From Takakia lepidozioides (taxonomy: Eukaryota > Streptophyta > Takakiopsida > Takakiales > Takakiaceae): 64,000 nucleotides of DNA. The notes below the pieces were generated by a model. That model saw only the letters and a program-made list of their open reading frames with translations, was not told where the DNA came from and searched no databases. Below, one piece after another: positions 1-11,100 of this stretch (the first letter of the stretch is position 1; each line of letters opens with the position of its first letter). The stretch lies in contig CM060733.1 of NCBI GenBank assembly GCA_030704615.1, forward strand, positions 22,258,001 through 22,322,000, written 5' to 3'. The translations under genes were made by a program, and so were the position numbers.

Positions 1-114
1 GTATGAGCCCGAGCCGTGTCTTTGGCTAGTGGGGATGATTGTCGACTAGATGGAGCTGACTGCCCTGCCTTTGGCTGATAAGTAGACAATTTCTCAGGCA
101 TAGGAGATCCCCGT
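1..114 (-). pseudogene. 3' tail of the post-pol ORF of gypsy element C
   Basis: On the minus strand this stretch reads as a basic, Ser/Pro-rich tail (MPEKLSTYQPKAGQ...). It matches, with differences, the tail encoded at 43018-43245 of element D (MPERLPRYQPKEG...). It is the continuation of the ORF at 13817-14282, from which MULE-1 separates it; the 10 bases AGATCCCCGT at 105-114 recur at 13807-13816. The function of this ORF is unknown. The piece runs off the left edge of the window. Confidence 0.75.
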
Positions 115-180
115 GAGGTTTACTATTTCATGAGCGCATGAGCCCATGAGCCTATGAGCCTATGAGCTCATGAGCGGGCA
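115..180 (+). repeat. Left terminal inverted repeat of MULE-1
   Basis: The end begins GAGGTTTACTATTTCATGAGC and runs into a short tandem of CATGAGCs (CATGAGC, CCATGAGC, CTATGAGC). The same end type starts MULE-2 (30388) and MULE-3 (44337). The CATGAGC units are probably the transposase-binding subterminal repeats; this is inferred from position only. Confidence 0.85.
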
Positions 181-283
181 TCCGCGGAATTGGAATTTTC
201 CTGCCTTTATTGACGGTGTTATGTCCTCTTACCTCGGTAATAGGGTCTGTTTCTCCTGGTCCAGGATGCGGAATGAGGAATTT

Positions 284-575
284 CGGCGCCGTTATTCCCA
301 AGAGCAGTGTGCTAAAATGGTGTTTTGAAGACATCCACCGGGGTATTTCGGCACCGAAATTACCTCTTAAAATGTGATATAGTGCGGTATTTAAAGGCGC
401 AGAACGGGCTATTTCGGCGCCGAAATACCCAAGTGGAATGTGGTGAAGTGCCTTGTGTTGAAGGCTTCCATCGCGATATTTTGGTGCAGTAATTCATCCG
501 TGGAATTTTTGAGGCCCATATAACGAAGGCGGCAAACTGGGCTATTTCGGCGCGCCAAATTTCCCAATAGGAATG
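284..575. repeat. Left palindrome cluster of MULE-1
   Basis: About five copies of a dyad built on TTTCGGCGCCG occur here, several in the form AATTTCGGCGCCGTTATT or TATTTCGGCGCCGAAATA (about 280, 341, 410 and 540). They lie between the left terminus and the 3' end of the minus-strand gene. The rest of 180-680 has no credible coding sequence. Confidence 0.8.
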
Positions 576-1424
576 TTAGAAACGGCAGTGGTTTTCATGG
601 CTTCAAGTTCCGGCTCGATGGTTGCTGGCATAAATTACTTGTAGGGTTCTTCACTGAGTTTGCGTCTCTTCTGCTTTTATTATAGTTTTGGTTGGCGGAA
701 GAAAATGTAGGGAATGGACAGCAGTCTGAACACAATGATTTTTAAATCGTCAATATTTTCATTAAGTGTTGTCAGAACTGTACAACAAAAGGATCCAAAT
801 GAGACTTTGCTATGGTGAGGATCCGCTATCACTGTCCGATGCATCCCCGGCCTCATGCAGGATGGCTGCCTTCCACCTGCCTCCGAACCTGCACTGCCGC
901 TACCGCTGTTACTCTGAGAAGCCCTCCCCTCAAAAATACCATCCTCACCAGCGGAACTGTCCACCTGGGTGCGGAAGTGTCCTCAACATTCCCTCGCTCT
1001 CGGACGCGGATTCTATTACGAACTTCCCTACTCTGCCTTTCACAATTCTATGTTTGGCCTCACGCCTCATTATAATTCTCTGCTCATTCCCGTATGTCAA
1101 TTGCTCTAACCGAGTAGGCCTATCCTCCCTCCTGATGGCTTCTTGGCAGCCGTGTCTGCATAGGCTGGTAGAAAAAAGGGCTTCTGGGGACTCGCGAGAA
1201 ACGATTTTCTGGCAAAGAATGGCCGATGCATGCGACTGTCTCCTCCTCTGCAACAGGGTCCGATTCGGGCAAGTCTCCCAGCTTCTCCTCGTCGGACGAC
1301 TCTGCAAGGCTGAGTGTACGCACAAACATAGAATGAAGTACATAGAGAATTCAAACAGGGAATCATCGGCAGGTTGCATGGTCCCTACAACCGAAACCAA
1401 TACACTTACTATGGTGCAACTCAC

Positions 1425-2475
1425 TCGAAGACAGGCATTGGGGGAAGCGGCTTCGGGCGCCCCTGCATCGAACGAATTTCCGGACTTCCTCCTCTCATCT
1501 TCCTCCTCTCTTCCACGTCCTCTTCTGCGTTTTTGGGATCCTCAGTCGGAGGCAGACGCTGAAGGCCCGCCAAATTGTAATCGTACAAGGCCGTATACCC
1601 CTCAAATGAGAACACAAATCGGTTCGACATCCTTCCCGCCCACATACAGGCACCTGCGAATTCATACGACACAACCACAGCCAAACTCAAGAATGAGTCG
1701 CTTCCTCGCACAAGCAAACATACAGAAACGGAAATGGTGTCAATTTCGGTGCCGCATTCAATTAACGTTCTCACCTGTATTTGCAGTGACGTCAAGGACC
1801 CTGCCTTCAACATCCGTACACGTTTCCATGAGCGTCTGGATGAATGCAGGACTCCTGGTCCTGCCATACCTCCATGGCTTGCCCGACAAATCACAAAGAA
1901 TGTCCTTCTCTCCCACATGGTTGAACAGGACGTTATACTCCAGTGGATCAACTGTGGAATCAACAAGTCTTCCTGCTTCACGTAATTTGAATTTCGAATG
2001 TTCCTTCACGAAGCAAAATGCCTGAAAGATAAGAGTCTGCAGAGAAGGAAATGAAAAACGTCAGAGGTGGCCTACGTACAAGGGCAATTTCGGCGCAGAA
2101 ATTGACATAGCAGAGGAGAACCACAGCATACCTTCTGGCCATCGTTGAGAAGACCCTGCGTGTTGATGCAAGTCCAGATCTTTTTCAGGATGGGTGCTGC
2201 ACTTCTCCCCGTCCATACTTTGATATCATTCTCAGTGACTTCTCCATCGGCTGCTAGCACAACAACACAGCCCACGTCGTCCAACATGTTGGCTGCGAAC
2301 CCGAATGTGTGGCTCCAGTATCTTTCGTCGTACTTGTCCACCAGGGAACTGAGCCCAGCCCCAGTATCTCCTGCCCATCCGGGATATCCACAAGGATCAT
2401 GTCGATGGAGGCTTTCACCGCCCTGCCCCCGACTGTGCTCTTTTTGCCGTGGCTCATCGCCACAAAAACCACCAC
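1425..2475 (-). other. Beta-class amino-methyltransferase-like domain region
   Basis: In N-to-C order I see a motif IV-like block DMILVDIPDGQ (about 2380-2410), then FAANMLDDVGCVVVLAADGE (about 2240-2300), which fits the 'LkpgG.lvv' strand after motif IV. Next, in the following exon, is GKPWRYGRTRSPAFIQTL (motif X-like), then GRVLDVTANTG. Removing the intron 1654-1774 joins this to ACMWAGRMSNRFVFSFEGY. The result has the shape of 'VLDpFaGSGt..aA...gR.fvgiE..y', as in beta-class N6-adenine/N4-cytosine methyltransferases. The catalytic DPPY is replaced by DIPD, so activity is doubtful. Confidence 0.62.
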
Positions 2476-4700
2476 TCCATCTTTGTGTAGCCAGGAGTGT
2501 CCTCCATATCATTGCCAGTGGCCTTCCTCTTCCCCTTCCCCTGGTGGGCCTCGATCGCCTTCCTCAATCTCGTTATCTCCAGCCTTCTGGTCAGAGCAGT
2601 TAGGAAATTTTCATTAACACACTCCACAATTGTGGGTGTTTTGAGGACTTCCCTGCCCGCAATGTGCACCGCACGGTAGGGTCTGCCAGGTGCATCCTCG
2701 TATAGTGATCTTCTTCGCAGCCGACCCCCCGGAGCGCTGGCCCTTGTGAATTTTCGGACGAGGTGTGGCCCCCTGGGTGTTTTCCTGCTGGAAATCGTCG
2801 TCGGAATCCTCCTCATCTGGCTGACTGTGTTGCTGCTTCTTCTTATGGGTGTGGGGGTCTTCGTCTCTTGCCCCTGTTTGCGCGTTCTTTTCTTCCTGTC
2901 CTTGGGCTGCTCAGCTGCCTGCTTCTCCATCTGCTCCTTCGCCAACGCTGCCGCCTTGGCTGACTTTCTCAGTGCTTTCTGCTTGGCTGCCTCCTCTGCT
3001 TTCAGTCTTTCCGCGTCCTCTGGTTGGGGATCCGATTGCGCCTTCATAGCCCTGGCATTCGCTTCCTTCTTCAAGTTAACCTCCGAGAGGTCAACGGTCC
3101 CACTTGGGAGATCCACATACCAGGGGCAGTCTACCAAATGCTCGGCATGCCACTCCTTCGCCATTACTTCTGTGTGTACATCGTTCCACGACCTCCAGGT
3201 GTCCTCCACGCCAGGAAGAATGGTGGAACCCTTTGAATGGCTCCGGACGGAATGAGTGCAAAGTTTATGTACCTGCAATCACGAGGCAGTTCAACAAAAA
3301 TCATTCTACCGATGCATCATGCAAGTGGAAGTTGTCAATGCACAAGGTATTTCGGCACGAAATACGGAGTGGACCGTGCCCCAATTACCCAGAACTCACA
3401 TCTTGCAGAGGTATATTTCGGCGCCGCAATATCCATCGCTGCTTAACCAAATCATCTAAACTGCAAATAGGGGGATGCATTGTCAGCAGATTACCTGAAC
3501 AGGACACGCATTGCCGCTTTGTCGCACCCTCCTGCTCTTCGATAATACGCTGCGTCTTGCCTTTGCAATTTCTCTGAAAAAGAGGTTTGCGAAGCGCCCT
3601 CGCCAGGACTGCACGTAGTTCTCCATTGTCTCAGGCTTCGTCCAGTCGATCTGTAACTTGAAAGTGGTGGTGTTGCAGTCCAATTGCTCCTGGGCGTGGG
3701 TCAGTACCTGCATCATGGCAGGTTTCCAAAACATTCATGATTTTGAAATTGCGACGATGTCCAACACAGAATAGGAGAAAATTATACCTGATGCCACCAA
3801 GTCATGACATTGAGCCAGTCGTTCATTTTGTCGTCTGTTGGCTCGATGGGAAAGTGGTACAGCAGCTTCGTGTTTGTATGGCCGTTCCAGATTCGCAGCC
3901 ACCTCGTCTGCAGCCACCTCACATCGGTCAGACAAGAACTCCAACATAAGAATCGCGAGAAGTCACAAAAAAAAGAATAAACACATGCTTACCTTCTCCG
4001 CCGGCTCAACACAGGACACTGCGATGTGATGAAGTTTCTCCATGGACATTTCCGGTTTCATGGGTCTGGAGTAATGCAGTCCTATCTCCGCCAGGAACTC
4101 GGCACCAAGACCAGGGTCAGCGATTGCAACTTGCTTAACAAGTTTGGACCTGTACTTGGTCCGGGATTGCTTCCCTGCCTGCACAATATGACTCTCTATC
4201 GACGCGTCGCCTTGTTGGGGGCATCATTCTCAAAGAACTGCCTTTTGGCATAGGCCAAGTCATCCCTGATGTTCGTCTGCATTCCCATACCCAGCAGATA
4301 CAGTCAGGCCACGGATCCCTGCAACAAATAACATTAAATTGATACTGAAATTTGAGATGAACCTCACCGAATAGAGGATCTCCACCATGGCGTCCAGTGT
4401 TGGTCGGTACCAGGTGCGATCTGCTTTCGCTAGGGACTTCCTGTACAGCTCGGGATCGAGGGACTTTTGGAAGTCGTCAGCGGAGCTGTGTCCCACTTCT
4501 TGCACTCTGTAGAGCGTATGTGCCAGATGAGTTTCCACGAAGGCCCTCTCTGTTACCCTGCCATGGAGAAAAAAACAACATGAAAATATGATTTCGGCAC
4601 AGCAATCCAATTTCCAGTTCATAGAGTGCATGACAGTGGTGAACATTGCCTATTTCGGCGCCGCAATAGGCAGTACACAAGGATGTAATTGTATACTTAC

Positions 4701-5247
4701 AGATTTATATCCGCCATGGCACCCTTCAACAGTCCTCTGTCCCTGACGTCCACCTTCACGACAATGCAGTCCACCATGTAATGCCAACTGATATCTTGCG
4801 GATGCATTTCAGCAATGTACTCTGTCCAGGCAAGCATCCTGTGGTTCCCGTCCCAAACGAAGAAATCTTCCCTTCCATGTGTGCGAATGTGGGATTAGTC
4901 TTCAGATAGGCTTCAAACTCGGCATTAACAGTGTGCCAGTGGGGGCCCCCATTCTGAAGCTCCTCTGCAGTGGGGCCCCTTGTGACACCCTGGTCATTCT
5001 CAATGGAAACGTAGAATGCTGCCGACCCCCGTCTGTACCCTTCTCTGAAGTTGTGCTTCAGTCGATCGATATCCCCTGGCAGTGCTTGCCTTACAACTGG
5101 AAGGCTTACCATGCGACACAAAGGAACTTTGAGGTTCTCGGATACACCATGGAGCCCAAAACGCGGGCCTATGTTGCTATGAGTCTCTGCCAGCAACCTG
5201 TTTGCTGCTATGTTCATGTCTCGTGCGCTCATGAGCATACCCGCCAC
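4701..5247 (-). other. ParB/sulfiredoxin-like domain region
   Basis: The first part reads VPLCRMVSLPVVRQALPGD followed by a predicted helix (IDRLKHNFREG), then a strand (AAFYVSIEN). About 45 residues later, in the next frame, comes FFVWDGNHRMLAW-TEYIAEMHPQD. ParB-like nuclease domains have the order 'I..I.p......l..Si...G...Pi.V' then 'v.dG.hR..A'; the GNHRxLAW block is the most diagnostic match. The frame changes near 4870. The exon ends at a clean donor (AAATCT|GTAAGT, 4701/4700). The domain could equally be a nuclease, an NTPase-type DNA clamp or a catalytically dead DNA binder. The call rests on motif reading, not a profile search. Confidence 0.55.
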
Positions 5248-5744
5248 CAGTTTCTTACTTGTATCACCTCTGTCACTTCCTCACCCCTCTCACCAGCCTG
5301 TGTACTGTCCTGGAGGTTTTGCTCCTCCGCAAGCTCCAGCAGGTTCTGATCGTCGCCAAGTCGTACCACGTTATCGTCCTCTCCTTCTGTCAGCTGAATG
5401 GGCCGCCCTTCTGCAGATCCGACTCCCACATCTCCAGCGGCCTCCACCGCATCTGTGTTTTCTGAAATTGACTGCAAACCCAATATCTCCGCTTCCAGTC
5501 TCCCTAGGGGTTTTACTGGCGAAGCCATGGGCTCCTTCTGCTTTCTCGGCTTCCGAACTCTAGGTGGGCTTTTCGGAGGCGATATCTGAGGTGTTGAATG
5601 AGGACTCGTCTGCCTCGATGCACTTCCACCTTGTGAGCGCAGCACCCGGGCAGGAGTATCCAAAGTTGACTGTGTTGCCTCGCCCCCCTGCGATCCCTCC
5701 CCAGCTCCCATGTCAAACAAACAGGAAAACATGAGACACTGCAC

Positions 5745-6365
5745 GCCAAAAAAAAGGTGTAAAAGGAATATTGCGTATGGAGTGCTTCACATCCGCGAAG
5801 CACGAATCTCTCACTGGTGGGCGATCCGAGTCTCCGGATAACGAGGTCTGCATTTCATGCATGAGACGGAGCTTAAGTCGTGTCGTCGGCGGCTTCCCAA
5901 AATCCCGCGTCCTCCTCTTTGCGGAGTCGCCTGACCTTCCACAAACTCTATGCTACCACTATGCCGCATAAGGAGAGGAAACGCAGGAGGAGAACGTCAC
6001 TGCAGAAGGGCAAGGAGCGCGAGAGCGAAGCGGCGGGAACATGCAACCACTATGCACGAGCAGATGCGTAAGCAGCCACGTCTCCCGAAGCGTTGCCACC
6101 GTCCAACACTTTTGCCGTATGGGTGATGAAGAGATTGTGACCCCTGACACGTTCGCACGGATGAAGTCGACTGGAACACGACGCGTGCCAGTTCCAGCCA
6201 CCAGTACAAGACGGTTTATCCGAATTGCGGCCACGAAATACCTTCCGTTCACCGGATGCTGTTCCCGGAGCAGCCGGCATTGAATGAAATATCCGCACAT
6301 CATGAAACCCAACCGCCATGAAAATCCCCTGCCTATGACATTCAACAGTCAGGTCGGTACGTTTC
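5745..6365. other. 5' leader region of the ParB/methyltransferase-like gene, no firm exon
   Basis: A polypyrimidine tract and AG (TTTTTTTTGGCGTGCAG on the minus strand, near 5735-5755) suggest that an upstream exon exists. Open frames up to 128 codons occur on both strands, but none has a counterpart in MULE-2. I can support no coding call here. Confidence 0.35.
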
Positions 6366-6369
6366 AACA

Positions 6370-7930
6370 GCGGACGGATGAATTTCGGCGCCGAAATTCA
6401 TCTATTCAAGTGCTTTCATACACAAACTTACGAATTTCGGCGCCGCAATTCATCGCTTCCGAAGTCCTCATCCGTCATGAGCAAACCTGTCAGTGGGATA
6501 TCGGAGCCGGAATTAATTCGGGACAGTGGAAACGGTTGCACTTGGGCACATTTCATCCATATTTCGGCGCCGAAATTCATTACGAATATCTCCGTCCGCG
6601 CGTAGACGAGGTGAAATCATCATTATTTCGGCGCCGAAATTCATCCAGAGCGAAGACTAAATTGGCACCATGCTACGCTTTGCCGCCATCATTGCCCCTG
6701 ACGGAGGATGCTGTCCATGCCTGTTGGACTTGCCATTTTGTGGACATTTAACTATAATTTCGGCGCCGAAATTATACTTTATGTGCGGCAACGTCCCGTG
6801 CGAAAAAGACCACTTAATGGATACTGTCGGTTTCAAATGAAAAAAAACGGCTAAAAATGCAATTAATTTTGACAGAAGTGGTTTAATATGCCGATTTCTC
6901 CATTAAATGCAGAATATTCCTGTTATATTCGTCGGAACGGGTATTTCCAACGATTTACGGAATATATCATCCAAAAGCAAAAAGTAAGTGCCGGGTTTGG
7001 ACGAATTTCGGCGCCGAAATTCATCCGTCGCATAGAAAATGTAATATTAGAGTTACTCATGCGGACAGTAAGGATGAATTTCGGCGCCGAAATTGATCCA
7101 TTTCAAAGAAAAATAAATATTGGAGGAAGGCATTGGATGAATTTCGGCGCCGAAATCCGGCGCTCAAACCCTGAAAAGAATTTGAGGGATGAAGTCGGCT
7201 GAATTTCGGCGCCGAAATTCATGCTCGCGAAGGAAAAAAAAAATTCGGGAGGACTTTGGATGAATTTCGGCGCCGAAATTCATTGCTCGCGAAGGAAAAT
7301 AAAAAATTTCGGGAGGACTTGGAATGAATTTCGGCGCCGAAATTCAATGCTCGCGAAGAAGAAAAAATAAAATCGGGAGGATTTCGGTTGAATTCGGCGC
7401 CGAAATTCATCATTCATTGCTCGCGAAGAAAAAAGAAAAATTAAAAGGAGTACTTGGATGAGATTCGGCGCCAAAGTTCATCTGTCGGAAGAAAAATAAA
7501 AACAAAAAGGACTTCCGATGAATTCCGCACCGAAATCCATCCCAGGGCAGCAGGCAGCAGAATTAGGGTCGGAAAAGGAGATGAAGAATGAATTTCGGCG
7601 CCGAAATACATCCATTCTGCCGATTCAGGATTACTGTCATTCGGAAGTCGGGCACCGATATCCGGACACGTGGTGAATCACGACTGTAATCAGGAACACA
7701 TTCATCCGTATTTTGGCATCTAAATTCAACCCATATGTGCAGATACAATTTAATGAAGAAGAAGTTCATCCGAATTTCGGCACCGAAATCCATCCGTTGG
7801 GTGCTTGGTCAGTTTAATGAGGTAAACAAATTACGATTTCTGTTGCCAGAATTCATCCCTGGCTTCCAAAGCTGTTACATGACAGAGATGTTCATCCAGA
7901 TTTCGGTGCCGAAATTCATGGGAAGGCCTG
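6370..7930. repeat. Central palindrome array of MULE-1 (TTTCGGCGCCGAAA)
   Basis: About fifteen dyads with core TTTCGGCGCCGAAA, often extended to 22 bp by TGAA...TTCA, fill the space between the divergent gene starts. From 7142 to 7475 the centres fall at about 7148, 7210, 7271, 7335, 7398 and 7469, a period of 61-71 bp. The spacer repeats GCTCGCGAAG(A/G)AAA...GGGAGGACTT. Outer copies are imperfect (6434, 7770, 7905). The position fits a shared bidirectional control region. Confidence 0.9.
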
Positions 7931-8126
7931 ATTTATTGTACCCCAAGTGGTTGTACATTACAATTCAGGCACCAAATATCCGATGTGAACTTGCTGTTCT
8001 CACCGTTTTTTTAACGTACGTTACACACCTTCATCTTTACGTGCACTGATCACCCATCCTGTTGGATACGGAATCCTCCAGAAAATCATTTGTGTTATTA
8101 GGTAGGACACACTCTTCTCATTGCAG

Positions 8127-11100
8127 GACTTCGCTGCGGAGCGTACCGAGAGGTCCGTCTTCAAAATGGACTCCCGTGTTTGGGTCAACGTGTACTTCCA
8201 TCCTGATTCTCTGAAAGCTAAAATACCCTGCGACCAAGGATTTGCGATTGTCACTGAGCAGTACTTGTGTGTGAAGTTCGGGCTCCGCCCTGGAACGGTG
8301 TTTTTGGAAGAGGAGACGAAGGATGCTTATGGAAATTTTCTGGAAAGTGCCGTCATTCTGCATGCAGATTTCGGAAAAGGCAAAGAGTGGCGGCTCCCAG
8401 CTTCTGAATCCATCCGGTACAGTGCCATTGGTGAAATCGTGCCTAAAGAGTTCCCACGCTGGAACTTGGTTGATCCTCCTTCCACAAGAGGGTCTGGCGT
8501 GCAAGATGTGAAGGATGTGGGCACCTCTTCACAAGCAGAGAAGCCCAAACATGTGAAAAGGGAAATCCAGGAAAACAGGGAAACAGTCGTCCACGACTTA
8601 TCCAGTGACGATGAAGACTGTATGGTCCTTCCATCGTATGTTTCGAAGTCGTCCGTCACTAGGAGTGTTCAGCATACACCGTCCGACTCAACTTCCGTCC
8701 GCTCAGTAATCGACATATTGCGGAGGATGAAGACAACGGGTTCCCGCTCCAGTGACCTTCTTAGGCTTGATTACGACAAAACTCCAATCCATTCTGTGGA
8801 AACTTTGCCTGATGTTGTGGATGGGAATGCTATCTACGAGTTCCCTCCAGTGCCGGCAGGCGCAGGCCCAGACGGCATGCTCGCAGGAATGAACAGGAAA
8901 CATGACGGCCACCCTTGGTGTGTCACCAAAACTTCATCGTCCAACCTGGGTGATGGAGTTCGAGTGAGATATGTATTGTGTGCTGGGCATCTTAAATGTT
9001 TCTCGAGCACATGTTACCATTACACTAGCAAAGGCACCAGGAATGAGACTGACTGGATTGGCAATTCGTCGACCCCATTTTGGCCTCAAGGTAGAGTTCC
9101 TGCAGGGACGTTCAAGTGTGCCCATTGCAACGCAGCCCCTACGTGCATGGCAGTGTGCAACGCCAAGCAGTACTACGTCGGGACCGTCGGCCCAGCGTGC
9201 ACCAGAGCATGCATTCACATCGGAAAGCATGAGCACCCCCTCGCCAGAGGCAATTGCAGAGTCGCTTTTCAACAAGCCCAGGATATTATCAAGGAGGAGG
9301 TGAGGTTGAGGCCGGGTGCAAAACCAAAGCAGATACAGCTCGCATCGGCACATAGGATTGCAATTGGCAGAATAATGTCGGAGGACGGAAGCACAAGAGA
9401 GAAGCTGGGCGAGGGGGACATGAAGGACCTGCTGGAAGCTGTTCCCATGTGTGCAGCCCCAATGTCAGGAACCACATTGTCAGCTGCAAGAAACGAATCG
9501 GAAGAGGATCAGACATGCACTCCATCTTGGAAGTGAAGCGCACATGCGGCTACGACTTCATCCAAGGCAGCTTCTTTCCTGGTCAAGGCTCGGAGACGGA
9601 CAGGTGCTTCATATTTAAGATGTCAACGTGCGGACCGGGGAGCGGCGTCGATTTGGTGAAGCGGATGACCAGTGGAGACCTTTCAAATTGTTGGGTCATG
9701 TTCGACCACATCCGGCGAATTACCAACCACGATTGGGTGACAATGGGGGCACATGTATACGACCCACATTGCAGAAAGTTGATGACCATTGCTATCTGCG
9801 AAATGAAGGGAGAAGACACAGATTCGGAGTTGCATATGTGGCGCGGAATTAATGAGCAAATGGCGAGAGCCAAGTTGCCCCCTCCCGATTTTAGGGGCTT
9901 CATGGCTGACAATGCCCAGGCAAACTGGGCTGCAGTTAGAGGGTATATGGGGACGACCCAAAGACTCCAATGGAAGGAAAGGAGAGATCTTGCGGGTTCC
10001 ACTTCATGCAGAGTTTGACGCAAAACACGAAAAGGTTCGTGGCGTCACGCCACCGGCAGGATCATATCAGTATGTGCCTAGCGTGGAAAAATGCGAATTC
10101 CATCGACGAGGCGGAGACCGAGTTTGCAACCATACGCGCCTGGTGGGTGTCTTCAGGGGCAGTGGATGTGAAAGATCAGCCAAAACTGCAAACGTGGCTT
10201 GCGTGGTGGCATTATAGATTCCGCCAGTTTGGAGACTACATGAGACAGGTAACACATTTCTGTACTTGACAATTGTTCTGTTTTGTGCTTGGACATTCTC
10301 CACAATCAGTGACATATCTAATTTCCTTCAACAGGACATGAGCTTGGAGGATGACACGGATATGCCGACGACGAACATGGCCGAATCGGTGCACTCTTCC
10401 TGGCGTGCTTCCTCTGCAGCACATCTCGTTGACATGTTGACAGCAACAACAGAAGATATTGTGAGGGCCATCATGCAACAATCTCATTACTACCAGTTTC
10501 TGGGAGGAAAGCAATGGGGTATCGGACCAGACAGGCAGGAGATGCTGATGAGGGCGGCGCATCGTTCGACCGATCCAAAAAATGGACTGCTGCATTGCGG
10601 GAAACAATAAGGTCAACGCCGTTACACAGTCGGGGGAACTGTCTAGAGGGCGATGTCCGCAGCCGGCCGGTGAAGAGAAGAATTGAGGACATGCCCGGAG
10701 GGGATGGGGATTCATGGAGATCAGATATGAACATCCGCACTCAACCTCGGGGCGCAACGATGTTGCGTCCCACGCCTCCACGAAGCAGGACTCGTACCCC
10801 CTCTCCTGCAGCATCCATGGAATCGCTGCCAGACTCGGGACAACATGCCGAGGATGGGCATGTTGCTCCTGTTTTCGTTACCCAATACAGCATTCCAATC
10901 GTGGAGCGAGATGTGTCGGCCTCGCAGTGGAGAATTGCACGGACCCGTCCGACATTTCGTGGCAAATGTTGTGCTGTTCGTGTCGACACCAACCAGAGAT
11001 GCAATGAGATGATTCGGAGGAGCCCGCAGGGCGGTGTGCCTGCCCCTTGCTTCACAGGGAGATTTGTGTGCGCAAAGTTTGTGGAGGCCACCCTGAAGGA

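Larger units (their letters stand above)
680..5744 (-). pseudogene. ParB/DNA-methyltransferase-like gene of MULE-1, multi-exon, with frameshifts
   Basis: I infer at least nine exons on the minus strand. The best-supported boundaries are exons at 4701-about 5250, 4368-4557, 3993-4318, 3788-about 3940, 3495-3707, 2132-3272, 1775-2021 and about 1425-1653; an acidic tail exon lies at about 940-1320. All listed introns are GT-AG. Domain order is a Ser/Pro/acidic N-terminus, a ParB/sulfiredoxin-like block, a middle region conserved in MULE-2 (VAIADPGLGAEFLAEIG, WLNVMTWWHQ), a Lys/Ala-rich coiled-coil stretch, a beta-class methyltransferase-like block, and an acidic tail ending GEDGIFEG. At least four frame changes (near 5260, 4870, 2466 and 2370) argue that this copy is decayed, unless they are assembly errors. 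Frame is continuous across the introns at 2022-2131 and 1654-1774. The product may act on DNA; this is inference. Confidence 0.72.

Noticed and set aside
766-2025. A 419-codon plus-strand frame over the left part of MULE-1
   Set aside because: It is antisense to the ParB/methyltransferase-like exons, which are supported by splice sites and by homology with MULE-2.
6370-7930. CRISPR array
   Set aside because: Repeats are perfect dyads with partly conserved spacers in an intron-bearing eukaryotic context and no cas genes are present.
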